A DNA stretch of 64,000 nt from Xiheicaenibacterium sp046351325 (GTDB taxonomy: Bacteria > Myxococcota_A > Polyangia > Polyangiales > Polyangiaceae). The stretch's first letter is position 1. Each line of letters begins with the position of its first letter. A program made the translations under genes and the position numbers. Positions 50,853 through 58,588 of the stretch are shown here, piece by piece. The stretch lies in contig JAXLYR010000008.1 in the NCBI GenBank assembly GCA_046351325.1, positions 62,001 through 126,000 of the forward strand, given 5' to 3'. The notes under the pieces are model-generated. The model saw nothing but the letters and a program-made list of their open reading frames with translations. It had not been told where the DNA came from and did not search any database.

Positions 50853-51278
50853 ATGATCGGAATACCGCTCGGCGTCCTCTACGCCAATGTCGTCGAGTCG
50901 CTATTTCACCGTCATGTCCTGCACGGACTCGGCCGTAACCCGAAGAGCTTCTGGGCCTTTCACCTGCGCGACCCCCAGACCAAAGAACGACTCGCCATCG
51001 CGGTCGGGGTCGCCGCCCACCTGCCCCTGGCACCGATCGCGCCCTTCTTCGTCGGGACGCTCGCCTATTGCGGATACCGGTTTTACCGACTCCACGAGCG
51101 GGGACACCTCGACCCGCAGTGGGCCCGCGAGCATCTGCCCTGGCACTACGATCATCACATGGGCCCCGACCCGGAGAAGAACTGGGGGATAGGCCTGCCG
51201 ATATACGACTATGTCGCGGGCACGCGCGCGCCCTACGCTGGGACAGCGGACGAGGCCCGCGCCACGAAGGCGACGTGA
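50853..51278 (+). CDS. Small fatty-acid hydroxylase-like His-box membrane protein
   Basis: A 141-aa protein, shorter than usual for the family, with histidine boxes HRHVLH, WAFHLRD, HERGH and HYDHH around a membrane hairpin (about 48-72). This is the pattern of the di-iron fatty-acid hydroxylase/sterol desaturase superfamily; the first TM pair is missing or reduced. The start is ATG 50853. It is probably a lipid-modifying enzyme, but the compact size leaves this uncertain. It converges on the Zn-ribbon kinase gene, 13 nt away. Confidence 0.82.
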   Translation: MIGIPLGVLYANVVESLFHRHVLHGLGRNPKSFWAFHLRDPQTKERLAIAVGVAAHLPLAPIAPFFVGTLAYCGYRFYRLHERGHLDPQWAREHLPWHYDHHMGPDPEKNWGIGLPIYDYVAGTRAPYAGTADEARATKAT

Positions 51279-51291
51279 GCTGCGCTATTGC

Positions 51292-52212
51292 TCAATCGAG
51301 CTCGAGCCGCTGAACGAGGTCCGCGGTCGTCGGCCTGGCGCTCTGTTCGCGCACCAGCAAGTCCCGAATGACGCGGGCGAGCGTCGGGTCCGGGATGCGG
51401 AGCTCCGCGGGATCCGCCGCGAGGATCGCGCGCGCGATCTCGAGCCTGCGAGCGCCGTCGAACGGGCGCGTTCCAGTTACAAGCTCGTAAGCCATCGCGC
51501 CGAGCGCCCACAGATCCGCCGCGGGGCCGACCTCTTCACCGACGATCTGCTCGGGCGCCGCGTACGCGAGCGAGCCGATGAAGGTGCCCTCCTTCGTCTT
51601 CATGTCGAACGCCGCGGCTGCCGAGCGCGCGAGCCCGAAGTCGAGGAGCTTGAGGCGCAGGTGCGGCGCGCGGGCCACGAGGACCACGTTCTCGGGCTTG
51701 AGGTCGCGGTGGATCCAGCCCGCGCCGTGCAGCACCGCGAGCGCGGACGCGAGCTCGCGGATGATCGCGCGAACCTCGTCGGGAGCGAGCGGGCCGCCGT
51801 CGTCGAGGATGCGGCGGAGCGAGAGCCCCTCGACGAGCTCGAGGACCAACACCGGCAACCCCTCGTAGTCGAACGTGTCGAAGAGCCGGGCGAACGACGG
51901 GTGCTCGATCGCCTTGAGCGCGCGCGTCTCGCGGACGAAGCGGTGCCTGGCGTCCTCGCTCCCGATGAGGTGGGGGTGAAGGATCTTGAGGGCTCGCGGC
52001 GAACCATCAGGCGCGAGCGCGCGAAAGACGCGGCCCAAGCTGCCGGAGCCGATCGCGCTCTCGAGTTTGTGGCCGCCGATCTCGGCGCCCGGGCCGATGA
52101 ACGACGGAGACGACGGCCGATGCGGGACACCCTCGTGGATGGCCGCGCCACACGTGGAGCAGATCGGGTTGAAGACCGAGTTGCTCGCGCCGCATGCACA
52201 CTCGACGAACAT
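51292..52212 (-). CDS. Ser/Thr protein kinase with N-terminal zinc ribbon
   Basis: A 306-aa soluble kinase. Two CxC/CxxC pairs (CACGAS ... CSTCG, residues 5-21) form a zinc ribbon, followed by a Hanks kinase domain (about 45-300) with GSGSLGRVF, ALKILH, HRDLKPENVV (D170), LLDFGLAR and APEQ. All catalytic residues are present. There is no TM, so it acts in the cytoplasm. The sigma-54 activator gene lies 32 nt upstream on the same strand and may share its transcript; phosphorylation of that regulator is a reasonable guess only. Confidence 0.93.
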   Translation of the reverse strand: MFVECACGASNSVFNPICSTCGAAIHEGVPHRPSSPSFIGPGAEIGGHKLESAIGSGSLGRVFRALAPDGSPRALKILHPHLIGSEDARHRFVRETRALKAIEHPSFARLFDTFDYEGLPVLVLELVEGLSLRRILDDGGPLAPDEVRAIIRELASALAVLHGAGWIHRDLKPENVVLVARAPHLRLKLLDFGLARSAAAAFDMKTKEGTFIGSLAYAAPEQIVGEEVGPAADLWALGAMAYELVTGTRPFDGARRLEIARAILAADPAELRIPDPTLARVIRDLLVREQSARPTTADLVQRLELD

Positions 52213-52244
52213 CGCGTCCCTCCCACTGGCTCGCAGTCAGTCGA

Positions 52245-53786
52245 TCAAGCTCGGAGCCGAGCTCGCATCTTCTGGAGCTGGCTGCGGTGGATCCCCGATT
52301 TCGCCGCGGCCTGCGTCACGTTCCCGCTGTGTTTCTGCAGGAGGCCGTCGACGAACTCGCGCTCGAGATCCGCGATGAGCGCCTGCGTGACCTCTTTGAG
52401 CTCAGCGAGATCGTAGCGCTCGAAGCGCGGCTGGCCGGAGACAGGAGGGGCCGAGATCGGCGCGCTGCCCGGGTTCGACGGCGGCGGAGCGGGGGGCTTG
52501 CGTGCGCGCGCTGCGGCGAGGATCTCCTCGGGCAGACCGTCGGTGCCGACCTCGCGCTCGTCGCCCGCGAGCAGGAGCGCCCGCTCGACCGCGTGCGCGA
52601 GCTCGCGGACGTTGCCGGGGTAGCTGTGCGCCTCGAGCGCGCGCAGCGTCGACTGCGAGAGCGTGCGCTTGCCCTCCGAGAGCTCGGCCGCGAAGTGCCG
52701 CGCGAGCAGGACGATGTCGTTCCGACGCTCGCGGAGCGGCGGGATGCGGAGCTCGACGACGCGCAGCCGATAGTAGAGATCCTGGCGGAAGGTCCCGCGC
52801 TCGACGCGCGACGCGAGATCCGCGTGCGTCGCCGCGACGATGCGGACGTCGACCTTCTCCACGCGATCGGTGCCGACGCGCTGGACCTCGCCGAACTGGA
52901 TCGCGCGCAGCAGCTTCGCCTGTGTTTCGAGCGGGATCTCGGCGACCTCGTCGAGGAACAGCGTGCCGTGGTGCGCGCTCGCGAAGCGCCCCGTGCGATC
53001 GCGATCGGCGCCGGTGAACGCGCCGCGCACGTGCCCGAAGAGCTCGCTCTCGAGCATCGTGGACGGCAGCGCCGCGCAGTGCACTACGACGAACGGGCCG
53101 CGCCTGCGCTCCGAGTTGACGTGCAGCGCCTTGGCGATGAGCTCCTTGCCCGACCCGCTCTCACCGAGCACGAGGACCGCGGCCTTCGCCGGAGCGATCT
53201 GCGCGACCGTCTTCAAGAGCGCGAACATGCGCTGGTCGCGCGTGATGATCCCCGCGAAGTCGTGCTGCGCGAACAGATCGCGCTCGAGCGCCGACGATCG
53301 CCGAGACAAGACGGCGCGCTGCACGGCCGCGTGGAGGCAGAGCCCCGCGAGCTCGGCGACGTCCGAGACGAGCTCGACCGCCGCGCTCGAGAAGCCACCC
53401 GAGCGCGGGTGCTCGAGGTAAATCGCACCGAAGCGCTCTTCACCGCTCGAGAGCGGCGCGACCATGATCGCGCGCCCCGCCGACGCAGCGAGGCTCTCGA
53501 GCATGGAGAGCTCGGGATCGTCGGCAGGGTTCGACGAGTGCACGATCGCGTTGTCGACGAGCGCCTGCCGCACGAGGCTGCGGCTGAAGCGCGCAGGCGC
53601 GTCGTCCGCCGCGGTGTCGAAGCGCACGGCGAACTTCGGGTTGAACTGATCTCCCTCGCGAGCGACGACGAAGCCGCGGTCGGCGCCCGTGAGCTCCAGC
53701 ATGCGAGTCAGCAGCACCTCGGCGGTGCGAACTTCGTCTTGTTGGGCGAGCAGCAGCTTCGCGATGTCGACGCGCGGGTCGTTCAC
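52245..53786 (-). CDS. Sigma-54-dependent transcriptional activator with GAF domain
   Basis: A 513-aa regulator. A GAF-like sensor (about 20-170) is followed by an AAA+ domain (about 190-425) with Walker A GESGSGKE, the sigma-54 contact loop GAFTGA, Walker B TLFLDEVAE and an arginine-finger region. A Fis-type HTH (about 470-510; NVTQAAAKSGIHRSQLQKM) follows a Pro-rich linker. It has no receiver domain, so it is switched by ligand binding, protein contact or phosphorylation. It lies 13 nt downstream of the aminotransferase and 32 nt upstream of the kinase; all three may form one operon. Confidence 0.93.
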   Translation of the reverse strand: MNDPRVDIAKLLLAQQDEVRTAEVLLTRMLELTGADRGFVVAREGDQFNPKFAVRFDTAADDAPARFSRSLVRQALVDNAIVHSSNPADDPELSMLESLAASAGRAIMVAPLSSGEERFGAIYLEHPRSGGFSSAAVELVSDVAELAGLCLHAAVQRAVLSRRSSALERDLFAQHDFAGIITRDQRMFALLKTVAQIAPAKAAVLVLGESGSGKELIAKALHVNSERRRGPFVVVHCAALPSTMLESELFGHVRGAFTGADRDRTGRFASAHHGTLFLDEVAEIPLETQAKLLRAIQFGEVQRVGTDRVEKVDVRIVAATHADLASRVERGTFRQDLYYRLRVVELRIPPLRERRNDIVLLARHFAAELSEGKRTLSQSTLRALEAHSYPGNVRELAHAVERALLLAGDEREVGTDGLPEEILAAARARKPPAPPPSNPGSAPISAPPVSGQPRFERYDLAELKEVTQALIADLEREFVDGLLQKHSGNVTQAAAKSGIHRSQLQKMRARLRA

Positions 53787-53799
53787 AGCGCCCTAGAGG

Positions 53800-55083
53800 C
53801 TAATCGGCCGCGGGCCCAGCGGACACAGAATCCACGTTGGGTTTCACCGAGGCGCCGCTTTCCCATCGGCTGAGCGCGCGCTCCATCCGCACGAAGACCT
53901 CGTCGAGCGTGTCCTCTTCGGGCAAGAACGTGAGGCGCAGGTGGTTCTTCGGTTTGAAGTTGAAGCTCGAGCCCGGCACCACGAGGACCTTCTCGCGCTC
54001 GAGCAGATCCATCGCAAATTTCCCGTCGTCGAAGGTCGGGAGTCGCTCGAGGTCGACCCACGGGAACGCGTAGAGCGCGCCGCGCGGCGGGGCGACCTTC
54101 AAGAAGCGCGAGCGCTCGACCCCGCGCAGGATCGCGCGCCGCTGTCGCCCGAGCCTGCCCGTGTCGGCCGTGAGATCGAAGATGCTCTGCGTGCCGCCGA
54201 GCGCGGTCTGCACGGCCCACTGACCCGGAACGTTGGAGCACAAACGAAGTGACGCGAGCAGCTCGAGCCCCTCGAGGTAGTCGGCCGCGTGCGCCTTGCG
54301 CCCGCTGAAATGCACCCAACCCACGCGGAAGCCGCACGCGCGATAGACCTTCGACAGGCCGCCGAACGTGCCGCAGAGCGTGTCCTCACAGAGCGTCGCG
54401 AGCGGCGTGTGCTCCGCGCCGTCGTAGAGGATGCGGTCGTAGATCTCGTCGGAGAACAGCACGAGCTTGTGCCGCTCGGCCACGCGCACGAGCCCCTCGA
54501 GCACGGCGCGTGGATACACCGCGCCCGTCGGGTTGTTCGGCGAGATGACGACGAGCGCGCGCGTGCGCGGCGTGATGAGCCGCTCGACCTCTTCGGGGTC
54601 GGGGACGAAGCCGTTCACGCGATGACACGGGTAATGCACGGCCTTCGACCCGGTGATCGAGACGGCCGCGGTCCAGAGCGGATAGTCGGGTGAGGGCACG
54701 AGCACCTCGTCCCCCGGCTCGAGCAGCGCCTCGAGCGTCATGAGGATGAGCTCCGAGACGCCGTTGCCCATGAACACGTCGTCGACCGTCACGCCGCGGA
54801 TGCCGCGCGCTTGGGTCTCCATCACGACGGCCTCGCGCGCCGGGAAAATTCCCTTCTGATGGCAGTACCCCTCCGAGTGCGAGAGGTTCTCGATCATCGC
54901 GAGCCGCATCGTCTCGGGCGTGCGGAACCTGAACTCGGCCGGGTTGCCGATGTTCAGCTTGATGACCTCGTAGCCTTGGCGCTCGAGCTCGAGCGCACGA
55001 CGAGCGAGGGGGCCGCGGATCTCGTAGCGAACGTCAGCGAGGTGCGCGGCACGGCGAAGGGGGGCTGGGGTTCGTTGTGGCAT
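53800..55083 (-). CDS. alaA: AlaA-type alanine aminotransferase
   Basis: A 427-aa class I/II PLP enzyme very close to E. coli AlaA in motifs: KLNIGNPAEF, EGYCHQKGIFPAR, GNGVSELI, VPSPDYPLWTAAVSITGSKA, ISPNNPTGAVY (N184), DEIYD (D212, Y215), GLSKVYRACGFR (PLP lysine K245) and LRLCSNVPGQWAVQTALGG. It interconverts pyruvate and glutamate with alanine and 2-oxoglutarate. I start at ATG 55083; the longer open frame upstream runs antisense to the LEA14-like gene. The C-terminal 20 residues past the fold are extra. Confidence 0.93.
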   Translation of the reverse strand: MPQRTPAPLRRAAHLADVRYEIRGPLARRALELERQGYEVIKLNIGNPAEFRFRTPETMRLAMIENLSHSEGYCHQKGIFPAREAVVMETQARGIRGVTVDDVFMGNGVSELILMTLEALLEPGDEVLVPSPDYPLWTAAVSITGSKAVHYPCHRVNGFVPDPEEVERLITPRTRALVVISPNNPTGAVYPRAVLEGLVRVAERHKLVLFSDEIYDRILYDGAEHTPLATLCEDTLCGTFGGLSKVYRACGFRVGWVHFSGRKAHAADYLEGLELLASLRLCSNVPGQWAVQTALGGTQSIFDLTADTGRLGRQRRAILRGVERSRFLKVAPPRGALYAFPWVDLERLPTFDDGKFAMDLLEREKVLVVPGSSFNFKPKNHLRLTFLPEEDTLDEVFVRMERALSRWESGASVKPNVDSVSAGPAAD

Positions 55084-55143
55084 GGCGACCGGCGACCATA
55101 CTCCGCCTTGCGAGAGGCGGGGCGGCGTGGTTCGTTGCCTACC

Positions 55144-55668
55144 ATGCGGAGCTCGTCCTTCTGGTTGTTCATGGCCCTCGCGGCGCTGGCGTTCTTCACC
55201 GGCTGCTCGAAGCCCGAGCCCCCCAAGGTCAAAGCCGAGAACGCGACCGTGAAGAACGTCGACGCGAGCGGCCTCACCATCGAGGTCACGCTCGACGTGG
55301 AGAACGTCAACAACTTCACCCTCTCGGCGACCAGCGTGAAGGCCCGCGTGAAGGTCGGTGACAAGATCGATCTCGGTGAGGTCACCGCCCCGACGAAGGT
55401 CACGATCGGCGCAAAGAAACACGAGAAGATCGTCGTACCGCTCGAGCTCAAATGGTCCGACGTCGCGGGCATCGCGATGCTCGCCGCGAACAACGCGACC
55501 ATCCCCTACAAGGTCGAGGGCACCGCGGCGATCGGCACGGACAGCGTGCATTTCGACGTGCCGTTCGACATCGGAGGGACGCTCACGCGCGAGCAGCTCA
55601 TGAAGGTCGGCGTCGGCGCGCTGCCCGTGAAGCTGCCCATCCCGTTGCCGATCCCGCTCCCGCAGTAA
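55144..55668 (+). CDS. LEA14-like lipoprotein
   Basis: A 174-aa lipoprotein (FFTGC lipobox, Cys21) with a single LEA_2/WHy-type domain (about 30-165). VTLDVENVNNFTLSATSVKARVKV is the hallmark N-x(n)-N-F/P-x(n)-L pattern of the late-embryogenesis-abundant 14 family. Such proteins are linked to desiccation or stress tolerance, which would suit a sporulating bacterium. It is divergent from alaA, with about 60 nt between starts. Confidence 0.85.
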   Translation: MRSSSFWLFMALAALAFFTGCSKPEPPKVKAENATVKNVDASGLTIEVTLDVENVNNFTLSATSVKARVKVGDKIDLGEVTAPTKVTIGAKKHEKIVVPLELKWSDVAGIAMLAANNATIPYKVEGTAAIGTDSVHFDVPFDIGGTLTREQLMKVGVGALPVKLPIPLPIPLPQ

Positions 55669-55723
55669 ATCGATCGGGCAGCGCTTACATCATTGTCATT
55701 ATTTTGGGGGCAGAGTCTGCACC

Positions 55724-57247
55724 CTACCCGCCGAACCAGCGGCGCACTCGCGCAAAGAACCCTGTTGGCGCGGGTGGCGGCTCCGGCGCGAGCTCGTAGT
55801 ACTCCGGTGCGGGGGCGCCCATGAGCAGCGGCTGGTGATCCGGCTCCGCGATCGCCCCGCCCAATCCCCCAGGACCCCGTCTTCCGTCGTAGGCCTCGTC
55901 CAGCGGGCCGCGCGCGAGCGCCGCGTCGATCGCGATGCACTCGCGGGCAGCGCCGCGCCGATGGGCCTCCTCGACGGTGCTGCAAAAATACACGTTGCTC
56001 ATGCAGCTCGGGCAAAAACGCACGGCGTCGTCGCTCGTCGGCGTGAGCGAGTCCCACCGCTTCGGGCACACGAAAGCGAACCGCACGCAGCGCGACACCG
56101 GAGACTGCGCGACGACCGCGCGCCACCCGGGCCCAGCGCCGTCGCCACCCGAGACCTCACCACGCAGCACCGCGAGCTTGCGCCGCTGACCGCGCTGCTC
56201 GAGCCAATCGGCGTAGACCGCGCGAGCCTCTCCGTCCGCGGGCGTCGCGCGGATCGCGTCGACGAGCGCTCGCTCGTTGTCATCGTCGGGTTTCCACGGC
56301 GCGACGTGCGCGAGCGGCTCAGCGTCCGTCCCGAGGACGGCCGCGAGCGCGCTCACAGCCTCGGTCACGGTCGTGAAGCGCGCGCTCGGATCACGGGTCA
56401 CACAGCGCCCGAACCAAGCGTCGAAGCCGTCGGGCAGCACGGTCGGCGAGACGCCGAGCTCCTGCGCGCGCTGCGAGGGCGGGGCGAGGACTTCGAAGCG
56501 GACTGCGCGCAGGACGTCCTGCCCCGACGCGTTCGCGGGGACGCGGTGGTAGTGCGCGCCCGTGAGCGCGCGGAACGCGAGGATGCCCGCGGACCACACG
56601 TCCGCGAGGGAGGTCGCTGGAGCCGTCGACTCGGTGAGCTCGGGCGCGAGGTAAAGGAGCCGCTCGGGCTCGTCGCTGAGCGGCGCGAACCCACGATCGA
56701 AGCCCGCGAGCTTCACCGTGTTCGCAGGCTGAGCGAGGAGCACGCTCGACGGATCGACGTGGCCATGCGCGACCCCGATGCGCGACGCGCTCTCGAGCGC
56801 GCGCGCGACGCCCTCGAGCACACCGACGAGCTCGCCTCGTCCTAGCGTGCCGCGATGCTCGAGGTACGCGGCGAGGCTCGTGCCCTCGACGTACTCGAGG
56901 ACCACCCATTGATTTTGGGCTGCGTAATGGCCGCCGAAGTAGATGACCCCGTAGACCTTCACGACGTGCTCGGAGTCCGCGGATGCAGACGAGAGCGCGG
57001 CGAGCCCGCTGACGTTGCGTGTGTCGGGCGGAAGCAACTTGAGCACGCGGGGTGTGCCCGCGTGCTCGAACGCTGCGACGACGTAGAGCCGGGCTGTCCC
57101 TGGGTGGAGCGGAGCAGCTACGCGAAATGATCCGATGATGTCGCCCGGTTGGAGCACGCTGCGATCATCTACGGGCGAAGGGCGCTCGGCCTCCGCAAAA
57201 AAGAACTGAGACTGCGCGAGACTCCGTGAGACTCGCGGAGACGTCAC
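55724..57247 (-). CDS. Pseudokinase with repeat-companion domain and CxxC tail
   Basis: A 507-aa protein. It has a kinase-like domain (about 30-290) with ATP-lysine in VLKLLP, but HRD reads HGHVDPSS and DFG reads GFDRG, so catalysis is unlikely. YLAPEL and DVWSAGILAFRAL keep the fold. It is followed by the TIGR02996 repeat-companion motif (about 335-380; ARAVYADWLEQRG) and a Cys cluster FCPSCMSNVYFCS ... ECIAID. Its GTG start makes a GTGA overlap with the hydroxylase stop, so it is co-expressed with that enzyme. It probably acts as an allosteric or scaffolding partner. Confidence 0.88.
   Translation of the reverse strand: MTSPRVSRSLAQSQFFFAEAERPSPVDDRSVLQPGDIIGSFRVAAPLHPGTARLYVVAAFEHAGTPRVLKLLPPDTRNVSGLAALSSASADSEHVVKVYGVIYFGGHYAAQNQWVVLEYVEGTSLAAYLEHRGTLGRGELVGVLEGVARALESASRIGVAHGHVDPSSVLLAQPANTVKLAGFDRGFAPLSDEPERLLYLAPELTESTAPATSLADVWSAGILAFRALTGAHYHRVPANASGQDVLRAVRFEVLAPPSQRAQELGVSPTVLPDGFDAWFGRCVTRDPSARFTTVTEAVSALAAVLGTDAEPLAHVAPWKPDDDNERALVDAIRATPADGEARAVYADWLEQRGQRRKLAVLRGEVSGGDGAGPGWRAVVAQSPVSRCVRFAFVCPKRWDSLTPTSDDAVRFCPSCMSNVYFCSTVEEAHRRGAARECIAIDAALARGPLDEAYDGRRGPGGLGGAIAEPDHQPLLMGAPAPEYYELAPEPPPAPTGFFARVRRWFGG
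57208..57243. promoter_or_regulatory. Four GAGAC(T) elements at 10-bp spacing
   Basis: GAGACT occurs at 57208, 57218 and 57228, and GAGACG at 57238 (plus-strand view), exactly 10 nt apart. The array lies at the start of the pseudokinase gene, next to the hydroxylase stop. The helical-turn spacing suggests a site for an oligomeric DNA- or RNA-binding factor. Related GGGACT and GAGACT elements, again 10 nt apart, occur at 58573 and 58583, upstream of the operon. Confidence 0.5.
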
Positions 57248-58104
57248 TCAGCGGGCGACCGTGCGAGTGAGGGTGGCTCCACCCAACGCAAGACACGCTC
57301 CGCGAGCGTTCGACCTACGAACGGCCGAAGGAGCTGCGCGACGTAGCCGCGGGGCCAGACCCCCAAGGTCTCATCGGGCTCGAGGCCGAGCGGGTAGGTC
57401 TCCTCGCGCGAGACGGGCCGGTGATACGTGCCGAAGACGAGGTCCCAATAGGGCCCGAGGTTCGCGAAGTTGTGAGCGGTGTAACGAACGCGCGCGTGAT
57501 GCCAGTGATGGAGCTCGGGCGCGCCGAAGACCCAGCGGAGCGGGCCGACGTTCATGCGCACGTTGGAGTGGATGAAGATCGCCCACATCCCGCGGAAGAC
57601 GATCAACGCGCCGAGCGCGCGAAAGTCCACGCCGAGCAGGATGCCGGGCAGGTTCAAGAAGAGCTGCGTGAAGATGCCGTCGAGCGGGTGCTCGCGGTGC
57701 GCAGCGAGCCAGTCGAGGTGCTCGACGGAGTGGTGAACGGCGTGGAAACGCCAGAGCACGTCGAAGTGGTGACACGCGCGGTGAAACCAATAGATGAGGA
57801 AATCACCTATCGCCGCGGCGAGCAGGGCCTGCGTCCAGATCGGTAGCGAAGAGACCTGCGCTTGCAGCGGCGCGAGCGGCTCGAACGCGAGCGTGCGGTC
57901 GTAGAGCGCGCGGAGGCCGAGCGAGACCACGGTCGCGAAGACCAGGTACTGCCCCGCGAGGAACGTGAGATCGATGCGGAACTCGGGGCGAAGGAACGGC
58001 TGCTTGCGAGCAGCGAAGAGTCGCTCGAGCGGGACGAAGACGAAGACCAGCACCACCAGACCGACACCCAGCGAGAGCAGGTTGTCGAGGAGCACCTGCT
58101 TCAT
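57244..58104 (-). CDS. Sterol desaturase/fatty-acid hydroxylase family protein
   Basis: A 286-aa membrane enzyme with the full set of di-iron histidine boxes: HRACHH, HAVHHS and HHWHHA, plus an additional conserved His in YTAHNF. Around four TM segments (about 8-28, 47-68, 88-108, 160-185) hold it in the membrane. It hydroxylates or desaturates a lipid; myxobacterial relatives act on sterols, carotenoids or fatty acids. It follows the 139-aa TM protein gene by one nucleotide and overlaps the pseudokinase start, so all three are translated as a unit. Confidence 0.9.
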   Translation of the reverse strand: MKQVLLDNLLSLGVGLVVLVFVFVPLERLFAARKQPFLRPEFRIDLTFLAGQYLVFATVVSLGLRALYDRTLAFEPLAPLQAQVSSLPIWTQALLAAAIGDFLIYWFHRACHHFDVLWRFHAVHHSVEHLDWLAAHREHPLDGIFTQLFLNLPGILLGVDFRALGALIVFRGMWAIFIHSNVRMNVGPLRWVFGAPELHHWHHARVRYTAHNFANLGPYWDLVFGTYHRPVSREETYPLGLEPDETLGVWPRGYVAQLLRPFVGRTLAERVLRWVEPPSLARSPAE

Positions 58105-58105
58105 G

Positions 58106-58525
58106 TCAGCGCTCGGAGTTGATGCGAACGGGCGCGGCCTTCGACCCGCCGAAGAACGGCACGTCGCTCGAGGCCTGCTTCGGGTGCGTCGGCTTCTGCC
58201 CGGCGGGTGGCGTCGTGGCGCTCGCGGGTGCGTCGGAGGCGGCCACGGACGGTGCGGGTGCAGCCGAGGTCGCAGCCACGGTCGAGCTGGTCGCTGGAGG
58301 AGCGGTGTTCGACGCTGGAGTGTTGTTCTTCGCCGCGCTGGTCGAGCTCTTCGGCGCGGCGCTCTCCGGTGTCGCGCTCGAAGCAGCGTCCGAGCTGCAC
58401 CCGAGCCCGCTCGCTCTGAACATCAAGAAGCCGACCACGCTGATCGACAGCGTGAGCGCGCCCACGCGCGCCAAATACCAAGCTGCGCCGCGCGGTTCGC
58501 GGCGCTGTTCCCCGTCGTCCTGCAT
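58106..58525 (-). CDS. Single-TM Ala/Ser/Thr-rich protein
   Basis: A 139-aa protein with a basic cytoplasmic head, one TM helix (about 20-40; VGALTLSISVVGFLMFRASG) followed at once by GCSSD, and a long Ala/Ser/Pro-rich outer tail ending DVPFFGGSKAAPVRINSER. It could also be a lipoprotein-like anchor. No domain recognised. First gene of the TM-protein, hydroxylase and pseudokinase operon. The start is ATG 58525. Confidence 0.75.
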   Translation of the reverse strand: MQDDGEQRREPRGAAWYLARVGALTLSISVVGFLMFRASGLGCSSDAASSATPESAAPKSSTSAAKNNTPASNTAPPATSSTVAATSAAPAPSVAASDAPASATTPPAGQKPTHPKQASSDVPFFGGSKAAPVRINSER

Positions 58526-58572
58526 TGGTTCCCTCGAACTGGCCAAGTCACCACGACCCGCCGAAGTGTGAC

Positions 58573-58588
58573 GGGACTCGGTGAGACT
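58573..58588. promoter_or_regulatory. Two GRGACT elements 10 bp apart upstream of operon
   Basis: GGGACT (58573-58578) and GAGACT (58583-58588) lie 48-63 nt upstream of the 139-aa gene start on the minus strand, with the same 10-nt phase as the four-copy array at 57208. A shared binding factor is inferred. Confidence 0.4.
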
